A stretch of DNA of 64,000 bases from Rhizophagus clarus (GCA_015698045.1 BLAL01000276.1:124001-188000), one strand, 5' to 3'. Positions 47,679-60,774 are shown, counted from the stretch's first letter. A program made the numbers and translations. Notes: generated by a model from the letters alone, not told the origin.

Positions 47679-48352
47679 TAGTGTTCCGAAAGGGTCGAGT
47701 CGGGTCGAGTTTGAGGATGTATTCGAACTCGACCAGAGTATAAAAACAAACCCGTACAAATACCCGGGTTAACATTTATATGACCCGACCTCTGACCCGA
47801 CCCGATACAGTTTAACCCCCGGATAACCCGGGTCCAAATAAAATTTTCAGATAAATAAATCTTTATTATATACTTTGGATGGAAATGCTGCTACAAATTC
47901 ATCTAATGTACTTTGAGTTTCTATCATTGAATTCCTGCTTTTTTTGGATTTTTATCTGGATAATTACACTCTAAAGAACGCCAAAGATTCGTTGTATTTG
48001 TTTTATTCCTAAAATTTTAATAAATGTAGTATTAAAAAAGAATTTTCTTATTTTTTTTTTATAAAAATAATTGTAAATAATTAAGCAAATATTTTTTTTT
48101 TCTAAAAAAAAATACTTACAGACAGTTTAAGCACTTAACTTCTTTGAGTTTTTGTTTAAAAATCGTGTAATGTAATAAACATTTTATAGACATGTTAATA
48201 TCTGATTAAACCCGGGTCTAGTAAAGGAGTGACCCTAACCCGACGGGTCGTTGGATATAAGACTCGTGTCAGATAATGATAAACCCGATTCGGATTTTAA
48301 ACGCGGGTCGGGTCAAATGACCCGGGTCTGACCCGACCCTTTCGGAACACTA
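47679..48352. mobile_element. 674-bp hAT element with BED-finger relic
   Basis: The inverted ends read TAGTGTTCCGAAAGGGTCG (left, and identical on the opposite strand at the right up to AAAGGGTCG). The flanks are ctgaatac and gcgaatac, an 8-bp duplication with two changes. Subterminal parts are rich in ACCCG/CGGGT. On the minus strand, 47930-48150 encodes KCLNC, a likely intron (gtaagtat), then NKTNTTNLWRSLECNYPD. This resembles the BED zinc finger found at the N-terminus of hAT transposases. It is therefore a deleted, formerly autonomous hAT. Confidence 0.75.
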
Positions 48353-48476
48353 GCGAATACCCATGCTTTTCTCACTCTTTGACCAAGTAAAATAGGATAC
48401 AAAATAAAAAAAAAGTCACATATTGAAAATTGTTGCGTATTTTAGTATTCTACTCCGTCGAAAAAAAAATAAAATA

Positions 48477-48872
48477 TCAATTTCTCATAATCTGAAATAC
48501 TTCGTATTTTTCCTTTTCAGTTACTCTGATCGGATTTTCGTACTTAGTTTGGCGACAACTACCTACATTACAATTACATAAAGAAAGGTCACCATCACCA
48601 ACGACGGGCCAAACCAGTTAACATTATATGCGGCATATTTTCCATACTTTACACGACTCAAAATATGATTTTCAACATTATCACCACTCTCAAAAGAGAA
48701 TACAAAACTATCTTTTGTGGTACTATGATTGCCACTCGACTTCCAACTAATGGGATTATATCCTCCAAGAATTTCATTACTACCTTTCACTTTAATGATT
48801 GTTACGGTATGTGATTGTTTTCACAGACCATGGAACTTTTCAGACGTAAATCCGTCACGTGATCCACGTAGT
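48477..48872 (-). pseudogene. TLDc-domain pseudogene truncated by a repeat
   Basis: The minus strand reads LRGSRDGFTSEKFH, then a small deletion, then TVTIIKVKGSNEILGGYNPISWK, SFVFSF, ENHILSRVKYG, GPS. After a frameshift it ends with KYEVFQIMRN and a stop at 48477. BTB and BACK are gone. The 5' edge coincides exactly with the repeat fragment at 48873-49030, so that insertion or a recombination with it removed the rest. Confidence 0.8.
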
Positions 48873-49030
48873 ATTTCTGGACAAATTCGGGACAATTCTT
48901 AGTGTCCTGAAAATGAGGTGTTTTCGGAACAGTTTCTGGATACAGTGTGTCCAGAATTTCCGAACAAATTTTTAGACAATTTTTCTGGACATTTTTCTGA
49001 ACATTTTCCGGACACTTATTTTTTATAGGG
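48873..49030. repeat. Fragment (right end) of the 647-bp CCCTATAAAAAATAA element
   Basis: About 155 bp match 63285-63440: both contain cgaaaatg-ggtgttttcggaacagttt or its variant, gtgtccagaatttcc, and end gacacttattttttataggg. Only the right end is present here. Confidence 0.8.
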
Positions 49031-50182
49031 CAAATATTTTTTTAAAGTTTAAAATTATATAAAAGATAATATGACTTAAGGATCGTATAATTATTCATTC
49101 TTATTAATTTAACTATTGACGCGTCGATAAATTGCCGTTTTATTCAAAGAAGTCAATTATGTCATAAAAAAAATTTTATTTCATAAAACGCACATCTTAG
49201 TTCGTAAAATGAAGATATTCGTTTATAGTTATTAATATCAAATTGTAAATGATAAGGAGAAAATTCCTTTGGAGAGTTTTGTTTAAAATGCTCTATATTT
49301 TACAAAATATATTAACTTCTGATTTTGTTTAAATATTCTGACGACTTTATAGCAATCGTGCAAATAAAGGTAATTCTGTTCTTGACAATTAAAAGTATAA
49401 CTAACGTTGTTGCTACATGGCAGACGATCTTTCATTAATATACTTTGTAGTCAATTGGGTTAAACAGTATAATCCTTGAAATAAAACAAGAGCTAAAACT
49501 GAGTATATAATTTATGTATACATAAAATTATGTTGCAATTTATAACCATTCTTAGTTTTTAAACTTTCTAAAGTAACATGTCATTATGTGTAACTACTGT
49601 CACTAGACAAAAAAAAATGACTCTGACGAAAAAGGCGTACGAAAAGTTAAAGTTTAATTGATACAACAACAATGCCCTGTACATAAAGTATACAAATATG
49701 ATTAGCTACTAGCCATAATTAATTAACGTTCCGATTATATATTTCACGTAGTCTTAATACATAAAGAATTCATTTAAACATATAAGTGACCTTTTTAAAA
49801 AACATTTCATAATAATTTTACTTATCGTTATTTAGTAATGAAATTTCCTTGATTTGACTATTATATAGGTCTACTAGATATTATTTATCCTAAAAGAAAT
49901 TTTGATCGTTAAATTTATTAAATTGGAAGTTGCCGATTATTGAACAGTATGTACAGTACATTAAAATAAGTATTAATTAAATAAAATATCCCATAAGGAT
50001 ACGGTTGGTTAAAAGATCAAAAGGGCCCTAAATTTTATTAAATAATGTCATAATTTCATATGCTAACAAGAAAAAGAAGTGTAAAAATGTAGTTATATAA
50101 ATATAGGATGTAAAGAAAATTATAATAAAGAAATTCATATAAAAGGATTCCTTGTTATTCAAAAGGCAACTATTTTTTTTTA
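49031..50182. other. AT-rich intergenic sequence
   Basis: No supported gene, RNA or element. Confidence 0.4.
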
Positions 50183-50480
50183 TCAGTATATAGACGTTAG
50201 CCATCTTGAAACAAACTTACAGTAGCATTTGTAACTCCGCTTGCAAATACCAATTTTAGAGGTTTTCCAATTATTCCGACATCGGAAATATCTCCAAATT
50301 CTCATAAGCGGCAACATATAATATGTTGGTGTGATTTGGAAAACCTCTTCAACTCCTCCAAAAACATCAGGAATAACTGAAGCCAAAGTTTGTTCCGTTC
50401 CGATATCAAGGTTAGCTTTTTCATTGGGTTTGTTACTAATTGTAATCGTATCTTATCCCCCAGCCTACTTTCTTGACAAA
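50183..50480 (-). pseudogene. Unrecognised protein-coding remnant
   Basis: Minus-strand frames read ITISNKPNEKANLDIGTE and IPDVFGGVEEVFQITPTYYM in one frame. After a one-base shift near 50295 they continue GDISDVGIIGKPLKLVFASG to VSLFQDG and a stop at about 50200. An in-frame stop lies near 50470. The pieces look like real former coding sequence, possibly a beta-rich extracellular or structural protein, but I do not recognise the family. Confidence 0.4.
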
Positions 50481-51347
50481 AATTTAATTTTTAATAAATT
50501 ATACATTTACGTTAAAATCATTCATAGCACTTTTCTGATAATTATAATCAACGGTTTTTTCCGGATCTTCGTAATTATGTACCATTATAGATTTAGCTTA
50601 ATTAAAATAATCGTATGATAAGGACGCTATTAAGAACATAAATTAGGTATAAATTTAAAAAAGTTGCAGGAACGTTGCAATCACGTGATATACAATTTTT
50701 AGCGACGAAGCATATCAATTATTTAGCAAACACACTGAATTGACCTGACGCATTCTTAGAATTTTAAAAAAAAATTAAAAAACTTTTAAATTCGAAGTTG
50801 GAAGTTTTTCCTTATGATACAGTAATAATAGCTTACTCAGGGTTTTTTTTAATTAAATTTTTGTAAAATTAATATTATTTTGTATTCTTTATTCCTAAAG
50901 AAGTGTTGGATAATCAATGAGGTTTTGAACAATTAAACTATATGTCGTGTGTAAATCCTGTGAAACAGTTAATAAGATGATTGTTTGTTGGTAATAGTCC
51001 ATCTATTTACATTTTACCAAAGATTGATGATGATAAATTCTGAATTGTGTTTTGTTCGTTATATCTTTGAATTTATCTTGGCATGAATAAACATGAAAAT
51101 TGATGACCACGTAACTTTATCTTCCTAACGTAAATTTTAATCATATAGTCTCGCAAGTTTCTCAATTTTCCAATTGTTATAAAATATATACGATCATAAT
51201 TGAGTAGACTAATTTATTCTGATTCAACAATCTGTACAAAAAAATTTTCAAAATAAAACGTACACGGATTATAATACATAACTTTTGTAAACCATGAAAC
51301 CATGACAGATTCTTTAAAATTTCTCTAATAGAGATATCTATATTCCC
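50481..51347. other. AT-rich intergenic sequence downstream of the Fic gene
   Basis: No gene or repeat supported. Confidence 0.4.
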
Positions 51348-52342
51348 TTACAATGTGATCGTTATATCTAAATCCATAACTGAACATATTTTATAAGAGG
51401 TTAAGTATATGCTCTCAAGTATAAGAGTTGCAAGTGCGTTAGGTGTGAATGATCTTGATTCACGCAAACACTGTAAACACACATCTCGTGTTTTCGTTCC
51501 TATATATAACGAGAATGGTACCGCAGTGAATTTTGATAAGAGATAACTCAAAAGCAACCTCGCTACTCTTCCATTTCCATTCGTGAACGGATGGATATTT
51601 AAGAAATGAGTGTAGAAACACGCTCCAAATTTGACAGCTTCTTCTAACTGTAAGTTTTCTTTCCTAAATTTTTCTTGGCATTGATGAAATAATTCATTCA
51701 TATGGTCCTCTATCAAATATGGCGCCATATAAACATAGTTTTCCCCTGCTGGCTTAACATAATTTAATCTATACCGACCTGCATCAACAGTTAATCCATC
51801 ACATATATACTGGTTTAACTGTTGCGCAAGCGAAGGTGTAAAATTATCTATTGAAAGATTTGGAAAAAACGTGGATGGGAAAATACTAGTAATAGCATCA
51901 TGGAGATTTAGAACTTTTTTTACCAAATATGAAGATCTATCAAATAACTGCACAAATTCACTAGTGAGGTCAACGTAACATTCAGAAGAAATACACTCTA
52001 GGAGATAACGTTCATGATGAAGATCAAGGTACCCTTTCCAAAGAAGTTCATCATTTTCATGATCAGAAAATGATAATAATATGATGTGTTGAAGGTGTTT
52101 GATCGAGGAGATAAAATAATCAACATCTCGTTCATCATAGGCATTCTTCCACCAAGGATTATTCAAAATATCAAAGTTAGAATGTATCATCTGGTAGGTT
52201 TTTATATTCTTATTAATGGTTATTGTAACTTATTAAAGACTTAATTTAAAAAATATTATAAACATACTTTAAATTTGCGACGGGAGGTTCCTTGTTTGTT
52301 CATGTCTTTACGTTCTATTTGTATTTGTTCTGAGCTGTTCAT
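51348..52342 (-). CDS. Fic-domain protein, two exons
   Basis: Exon 1 is 52342-52268 (25 codons, MNSSEQIQIERKDMNKQG), followed by a 77-bp intron with a GTATGT donor and CAG acceptor. Exon 2 is 52190-51348. They join in phase 0 to give 305 residues. The Fic core is in the C-terminal half: a helix FYTHFLNI leads into the active-site loop HPFTNGNGRVARLL near residue 225. Fic enzymes transfer AMP or related groups to Ser, Thr or Tyr of target proteins; the loop His is the base and GNGRxxR binds phosphates. The metal-binding acidic residue usual before GNGR (D or E) is Asn here, which may alter activity. No TPR, transmembrane segment or clear inhibitory (S/T)xxxE(G/N) helix is seen. Without exon 1 the frame would start at the ATG at 52190, which directly follows the acceptor AG. 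Confidence 0.8.
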
Positions 52343-54140
52343 TTTTTTTTTTTTTTTGCACGAAAAAGTAAGAAATTTTGTAAAAAGAATATTAAAAATG
52401 ACAGAAATTAAATGATTTATCGATAATTATCGTAAATAAATTAACACTAATTTGTCAAAATTGATCATTTTGTATGACCTTATGTAGACAGTAAATGATA
52501 TTATCACATGCTGCTGAGTGATTCTATTTTTGATATTTTGATAAGACAGAAACGACGTCACAAACAAAGGATATTTAATTTTGGAATACATATGTAAATA
52601 CATATCTGTTATGTAAATGTAAATACTCCCATTTTTTTTTTTTTTTTTTTTTTAATATTATAAACTTTTTGTGACGTGGAGTGATCGGATTTTTAAATGC
52701 AGCTAATATATTAAAAATATCTGGCTATTTTTTTTTGTTTGATCCTCATTGTTTCGAAATATTTTACCGGATAGATAATATTCAATTAGCACAAATATTG
52801 CGGTGCCTTACGCTTTTTAATACTGGCACATCAACGTTAAAAAACTACAATTTTAAGGAAAATGCCTCTAATGATATCCGTTATATTTTTTATTTTAACA
52901 TATAATCAGTAAAACATTGTAATACAATTTAAATATAATTTTCTCACGTTACATAATCACATGGTCAGTTACTATACACGTCATACACGAGTTAACTATT
53001 CTTTTAAAGATAACATTTTTCCTGCCTTCATCAATAATTCAATCTCTAATCAATAACTTTGCCTAATAAATAACATGAAATAACAGATAACAACTGATAC
53101 AAATAAGAAAATAAATGAGATATGCTAAAGTAAATAATGTACAAAAATTCCACTGTTCTATTGTAGATACCGGTAATTAATAACAATATCATTAGTTTTC
53201 AAACAATCAAGCTTTCATGTACCATTATACGACGATAAAATTTTACTATTTCATAAATGTAATGGAATAATAAGGTGCATTACTCTTTTAAAAATAAGAA
53301 AATAGTGTGCAGTATCATTTACCAATTTACCATGGATCCTTACATCTGCATTCAACATAACTGAAGGTAACCAGGCATTATATACTGTATGAAATGACAA
53401 CCACGTTGAACGTGATATTAGTAAAGGAATATTGTCTATCAAGGTAGAAAAGAGGTGTAATTCCAAACGCACATATTCAATTTTATATACTGATTACAAA
53501 TTATTAACGAGTGGATTATTTAAAAAAATGAAGCAGATAAGTCAGTCCAAAATACTTTTTATATTTTCAGTCTTAACTACAAAATTTCATTACTCATGAT
53601 AAATGTTTCTTTCAAAATGAAAAGAAAAGGAAGTTGAGAAGACGAGATTTGTATTTTGAATAATTTTTAGTAAATTTCTCAATTTATATCATTTACTGTA
53701 AATGCATACAAGTCATGGGAATTATGATCTTGAATTAGTGACCAGCACGAGTAATTAGAAATTATAGTCAATAGTTTTGTTAAAAAAAAGCATAATTAAG
53801 AATATTAATTCACTTAAAGTATCAGTTTAGATTAACACTAATATATTAAATATGGAATAAAATATTCTTACACTTACAAAACCTTTATTATTTGAATAAG
53901 CGATGCTCTTGAGCGTTAAAAATAAATTTAACTCTTATCTGGGCACAATCCCACAAAATTACTGTAAATTGGTTTTTACCGTTAACATTTAGCTTATTTT
54001 AATTACGTACTTCATATTATTTATAGCCATTTACAAATATTTACAAAAAAATTGTAATATCGAATAGTGAAATAATTAAATAATTTAAATTTACAAAAAT
54101 GGAAATAATTTTAGGTTTAATGAGACGAAAATTAATATAT
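52343..54140. other. Intergenic region with one possible coding fragment
   Basis: There are T runs at 52343-52357 and 52632-52653. A minus-strand frame at 53251-53472, starting MRLELHLFSTLIDNIPLL, looks protein-like and less AT-rich than its surroundings, but no domain, splice partners or relatives in the window are visible. It is left as unassigned. The remainder shows nothing. Confidence 0.3.
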
Positions 54141-57100
54141 TTATGTTTTATTCAATAAGTTTAAACACTTTCCGGCCTCTTTGCATCCATTTCCTGCAGC
54201 TTGCTTGTACCAATAAATAGCATTTTCGATATTTTTTTCGGTTCCTTCTCCTCGTTCATACAAAGACGCGAGACTGAATTGTGCATCAACATTTCCTCCT
54301 TTTGCAGCCAACTTAAAGTAATTAAATGCCTTTTCTTTATCAATATCAATTTGAATTCCATGATTATAAATATACCCAACTTTATATTGAGCATCTATAT
54401 GTCCCTGATTAGCTGATTTTTTATAAAATACAAATGCCCGTGTTTCATTTTGACAAACACCTTTGCCTAATTGATAAAATTCTCCTAATTTATATAATGC
54501 ATGCTTATTATCATTTTCTGCAGCCTTATGATACCAATAATTAACTTTCTCTAAATCATTATCAATTTCTTCATTTTCAAAAAAATCATCCTGAATACTA
54601 CGACCTGCTGCTTCATTATATAGTTCAAAACCTTTTTCCTTATTAATTTCAGTTCCAATACCATTTACATAATAATATCCAAGTAAAAATTTTGCACCTA
54701 TATATCCATTTTCAGATGATTTTTCATAGGATTCAAATGCTTTAATTTCATCGATATTTACACCAATCCCTAATTCATAACATTCACCTAAATTATATTG
54801 TGCAACTTTATCACCATTTTTTGCTGCTTTTTGAAACCAGTAAAATGCTTTTTTAAAATCTTTTTCAGTTCCGATTCCACATTGATAATAATAACCGAGT
54901 TTAAATTGAGCATCATCGACTTTTTCAGCTATGGTTTTCATTAATTCAAATGCTTTCTTTTCATCTTTATCAACGCCTTCTCCTAATTCATATAATAAAC
55001 CTAAATTATATTGTGCAGCACTATTTCCCTTCTCTGCAGCTGCTTTGTATAATTCAAATGCTTTCTTTTCATCTTTATCAACGCCTTCTCCTAATTGATA
55101 TAATAAAGCCAAAGCATATTGTGCAGCACTATTTCCTTTCTCTGCAGCTGCTTTGTATAATTCAAATGCTTTCAATTTATTAATTTCAGTTCCAATTCCA
55201 TTAGAATAATAATATCCAAGTTTAAATTGAGCATCATCGTCTTTTTCAGCTATGGTTTTCATTAATTCAAATGCTTTCTTTTCATCTTTATCAACGCCTT
55301 CTCCTAATTGATATAATAAACCTAAATTATATTGTGCATCACTATTTCCTTTCTCTGCAGCTGCTTTGTATAATTCAAATGCTTTCAATTTATTAATTTC
55401 AGTTCCGATTCCACATTGATAATAATAACCAAGTTTAAATTGAGCATCATCGACTTTTTCAGCTATGGTTTTCATTAATTCAAATGCTTTCTTTTCATCT
55501 TTATCAACGCCTTCTCCTAATTGATATAATAAAGCCAAAGCATATTGTGCAGCACTATTTCCTTTCTCTGCAGCTGCTTTGTATAATTCAAATGCTTTCA
55601 ATTTATTAATTTCAGTTCCAATTCCATTAGAATAATAATAACCAAGTTTAAATTGAGCATCATCGACTTTTTCAGCTATGGTTTTCATTAATTCAAATGC
55701 TTTCTTTTCATCTTTATCAACGCCTTTTCCTAATTCATATAATAAACCTAAATTATATTGTGCAGCACTATTTCCCTTCTCTGCAGCTGCTTTGTATAAT
55801 TCAAATGCTTTCAATTTATTAATTTCAGTTCCAATTCCACTGGAATAATAATAACCAAGTCTAAGTTGAGCAACTGCATTATCATTTTCAGCTAAAGTTT
55901 TCATTAATTCGAATGCTTTCTTTTCATCTTTATCAATTCCTTCTCCTGATTTATATAATGAACTTAAATTATATTGTGCATAACTATTTCCTTTTTCAGC
56001 AGCTGCTTTGTATAATTCAAATGCTTTCAATTTATTAATTTCAGTTCCAATTCCATTAGAATAATAATAACCGAGTTTAAATTGAGCATCATCAACTTTT
56101 TCAGCTATGGTTTTTATTAATTCAAATGCTTTCTTTTCATCTTTATCAACGCCTATTCCTAATTCATATAATGAACCTAAAGCATATTGTGCAACACTAT
56201 TTCCCTTCTCTGCAGCTGCTTTATATAATTCAAATGCTTTCTTTTCATCTTTATCAACGCCTTCTCCTAATTGATATAATAAAGCCAAAGCATATTGTGC
56301 AGCACTATTTCCTTTCTCTGCAGCTGCTTTGTATAATTCAAATGCTTTCAATTTATTAATTTCAGTTCCAATTCCACTAGAATAATAATATCCAAGTTTA
56401 AATTGAGCATCATCATCTTTTTCAGCTATGGTTTTCATTAATTCAAATGCTTTCTTTTCATCTTTATCAACGCCTTTTCCTGATTCATATGACAAACCTA
56501 ACTTGTATTGTGCAGCAATATTTCCCTTCTCTGCAGCTGCTTTGTATAATTCAAATGCTTTCTTTTCATCTTTATCAACGCCTTCTCCTAATTCATATAA
56601 TAAACCTAAATTATATTGTGCAGCAATACTTCCATTCTCTGCAGCTGCTTCGTATAATTCAAATGCTTTCTTTTCATCTTTATCAACGCATTCTCCTGAT
56701 TCATATAATAAACCTAAATTACATTGTGCAGCACTATTTCCCTTCTCTGCAGCTGCTTTATATAATTCAAATGCTTTCTTTTCATCTTTATCAACGCCTT
56801 CTCCTAATTCATATAATAAACCTAAATTACATTGTGCAGTACTATTTCCTTTCTCTGCAGCTGCTTTGTATAATTCAAATGCTTTCAATTTATTAATTTC
56901 GGTTCCAATTCCATTAGAATAATAATAACCGAGTATAAATTGAGCATCATCGTCTTTTTCAGCTATGGTTTTCATTAATTCAAATGCTTTCTTTTCATCT
57001 TTATCAACGCCTTCTCCTGATTCATATAATAAACCTAAATTATATTGTGCAAAACTATTTCCCTTCTCTGCAGCTGCTTTGTATAATTCAAATGCTTTCA

Positions 57101-60100
57101 ATTTATTAATTTCAGTTCCAATTCCATTAAAATAATAATCTCCAAGTTTAAATTGAGCATCATCGTCTTTTTCAGCTATGGGTTTTATTAATTCAAATGC
57201 TTTCTTTTCATCTTTATCAACACCTGCTCCTAATTCATATAATAAACCTAAAATAAGTTGTGCAGTATTATTTCCCTTCTCTGCAGCTGCTTTGCATGAC
57301 TCGAATGCTTTCAATTTACTAATTTCAGTTCCAATTCCACTGTAATAATAATAACCAAGTCTAAGTTGAGCAGCTGCATTATCATTTTCAGCTGAAGTTT
57401 TAATTAATTCGAATGCTTTCTTTTCGTCTTTATCAATTCCTTCTCCTGATTCATATAATAAACCTAAATTATATTGTGCAAAACTATTTCCTTTTTCAGC
57501 AGCTGCTTTGTATACCTCAAATGCTTTCAATTTATTAATTTCGGTACCGATTCCACTGGAATAATAATACCCGAGTCTAAGTTGAGCATTTACACCATTT
57601 TTTTCAGCTAAAGTTTTCATTAATTCAAATGCTTTTTTTTCATCTTTATTAGCTCCCTCTCCTAATTCATATAATATAGCTAAATTAAATTGTGCATTAG
57701 CATTGCCTTTTTCTGCAGCTGCTTTATATAATTCAAATGCTTTTAATTTGTTAATTTCAGTGCCAACTCCTTTATTATAATAATATCCAAGCTGTAATTG
57801 AGCTCTTAAATAGTCTTTTTCGGCTAAATCTTTTATTAATTTAAATGCTTTCTTCTCATCTTTATTAACTCCATCCCCAAATTGATATAATACGGCTAAA
57901 TTAAATTGTGAATCACAGTCTCCTTTTTCAGCTGCCTTTTTACATAATTCAAATGCTTTTGATTTATTAATTATAGTTCCAATTCCTTTATTATAGTAAT
58001 AGGCAAGTTTATAATTTGCATTTAGATCTCCTTTTTCCGCTAATCTTTTAATTAATTCAAATGCTTTTTCTTCATGTTTATCAACCCCTTCTCCTAATTC
58101 ATATAAAATACTTAAATTATATTGTGCATCATTATTTCCTTTTTCAGCTGCCACTTTATATAACTCAAATGCTTTTACTTTATTAATATCAATTCCAATC
58201 CCTTCATCATAACAATAACCAAGTTGAAATTTTGCATTAATATTTCCGTGCTCAGCTAAAAGTTTATAAGATTCAAAAATTTCTCTTCCATTTTTTATTA
58301 CACCTTTATCTTTTTTAAAATGATTAATTAAATCAAATGGCATAACTTCATTTTCTGTTACTAATTGAATGTAATTAAACATATTTTCTTTATTACTTTT
58401 AGATAATTTAGTAATAAAATATTTAAATCCTTTAAAATTTAATCTTTTATGAAATATAATGTCTTTAATATTGTTTATTTTAGTTTTTGTTTTTTTATTA
58501 TAATATTTTTTAAGAGTATCTTTTGCGACAATGTTTCCATTTTTTGCTGATTTTTCATACCAGCATTTAGCTTGAATTTCATCTGCTTTTGTTCCAATTC
58601 CATGATAATAACAATTTCCAAGTAGATATTGAGCGTCAGAAATTTCTTGTTTTGCCAAAATCTCATAATATTTAAATGCTTTAATTTCATCTTTTTCACC
58701 TCCTTTTCCTAATCTATAACAATCTGCAAGATGAAGTATTGCGCTTGTATTTCCATTTTTTGCTGCTTTTTGATACCAATGTACTGATTGTATCATGTCT
58801 TTTGCAATTCCAATACCAAATTCATAACAATTTCCTAGGTAAAGTTGTCCAATAATATTACCATTTTCTGCAGATTTTCGATACCAATCAAATGCTAAAT
58901 TTTTATTACATTCAGTTCCATATCCATCATTATAACATTTTCCAAGATAAACTTGTGCAAATGAATGATTATCTTTAGATGCTTTTAAAAATAATTCAAA
59001 TGTTTTAAAGCTATCTTCTTCTGTACCAATATTATAATAATAAAGCAATCCAAGTAAATAAATATACTGCGGATCAATCTGATTAATTAGCCATTTTATG
59101 AGATTATCAGAACTTTGATTTAATTCCAATATTTGTTGATTGATAAATTGTTGAATGTCTCTAAAATTACTAATACTTTCTTTATCATGTTTTCTATTTA
59201 TAACCTTAATCAACTTTTCGACAATTATATCATTAATCTTATCAAATGTTGACCCATATGAAATTTTTGACAATATTGTTTGAATGGATGTATTTGATAA
59301 ATTATTTTCGGCATCCATTATACTTATATTTAATCCAGCATAAGATATCAACTCGTTATTTAATTCTATGGTATTAATCGATTTAGAAATTGGTTCATAT
59401 TTCTCTAGTTGATCATCATCTATTTCTTTATTAACAGTTTCTATAATTGTGTCATTATCATGTATTAGTGTATAAAGGACCGAAACAATATTTCGCATGT
59501 TTGGACGTTCATTTGGCTCATATTTCCAGCATTCTAGTCGAAGTAAATCAATCATTATTAAAAATATTTTTAATAAGTAAAAAAGATATTTAATATTTAC
59601 TACCTGTATATAAATTACTATATTTTTTAGGAGTATCATCAATAATTTTTTCACGTTCGCCATTTACTATGGACAAGGATAAACTTATGTCATAATTACG
59701 ATCAGAAAATGGCTGTCGACCACTTGAAATTTGCCACAGTAAAACTCCCATGCTATATACGTCGGATTTTTTGTTTAATTTGTAATTTTGATCATTTAAC
59801 TTTTTTGGATCAATAAAAGGTATTACGCCAAGTATTTTTGATGTATTGCTTGATGCTTCAGCAATTTTTTTTGATAAACCAAAATCTGTTAGCTTTATCC
59901 TTTTCTGGTGTATAAGAATATTATCACTATGCTACAATTACAAAGAAAATTTTACTTTATTAAAATAAATATGGTAAAATAATCAAATAGAAAGAAATTA
60001 CAAAGTTTTATAGTTCAATAATTACCAGATCACGATGAATAATATTACAATCATGTAAGCATTCTACTGCAGTGGCTAGTTGAAGAGCTAGCTGATATTT

Positions 60101-60648
60101 ACCAGTCCAATTAAGTTCATTAAAATGTTTTTTTAAATAAGTTCTTAATGTACCATTGTCGGCATATTCTAAAACTAACGAATAAACATCTGTATATAAA
60201 GAAATTGTTAAAATGGGAGCTCATTTAATAATATAGTACATGTAAAAAACCTAAAATTTACCAGTTTTCACTTTCGTGATACCGTAAAACCGTATAATGT
60301 TTTCATGAAAGTCAACTTTCTTCTGTAACTTAATCTAGAAAAACTATATCTTAAATAAAATATAAAAGTTATAAATAATAAAAGACAATCAAAATTAATT
60401 ACCTCATTAATAATTTCTTTTAACATTATGATATCATTATTTTTGAAAGTTTTTAAAGCGAAAAAGTTTCCAGCATTTTTCCAATTAGCACGAACGACAC
60501 TTCCATATGAACCACTTCCTATCGGTTCTAAATTTTTGAATTCCGAATATTCATAATAATTGAAATATTCATTTGCAATCGATTTTTCTAACCAATCTAT
60601 ATAATAATTTGATCCTTTAAGGTCTGTTTCTTTCGTTTCTTTTGACAT
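54141..60648 (-). CDS. Giant protein kinase-Sel1 fusion, five exons, about 2067 residues
   Basis: Exons 60648-60403, 60334-60262, 60189-60026, 59931-59604 and 59533-54141 join in phases 0,1,0,1, exactly as in the other two kinase genes; all introns are GT-AG. The start at [12 protein letters not shown] matches the gene at 5-10 kb. The kinase spans residues about 25-300: [66 protein letters not shown]. All catalytic residues are present. Roughly 43 Sel1 repeats run from about residue 430 to the end. The first seven are diverged and followed by a YNKK spacer. The middle of the array is an alternation of two types, [18 protein letters not shown]...GVDKDEK (36) and [17 protein letters not shown]...GIGTEINKL (35). 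The last four are diverged again. It probably acts as a large scaffold with kinase activity. The other-strand frames inside are shadows. Confidence 0.85.
54900..57600 (-). repeat. Higher-order tandem array (213-bp dimer of Sel1 units)
   Basis: The phrase gctttcaatttattaatttcag recurs 213 bp apart (for example 55168 and 55381). The basic unit is a 108-bp and a 105-bp Sel1 repeat, with extra 108-bp units inserted in places (56490-56880). Neighbouring dimers are nearly identical at silent sites, so the array was recently expanded or homogenised as dimers. Confidence 0.85.
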
Positions 60649-60774
60649 TCTTAACAATAAATCGTTGTCAATTTTAACAGTAGTTGAAACATTACGCAAA
60701 ATGCAAATGTAACAACCTCGTACTGCTTTATAATATTCGTATGAAAATCATATCCAATTTCATACGATTTAACC

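Noticed and set aside
52681..52905. 74-codon plus-strand frame
   Set aside because: It sits just after a poly-T run, has no recognisable features and no splice context.
56428..56922. Open frames of 149-164 codons on the plus strand inside the giant kinase-Sel1 gene
   Set aside because: They are the antisense of a highly repetitive coding array; their repetitiveness mirrors the 108-bp unit.
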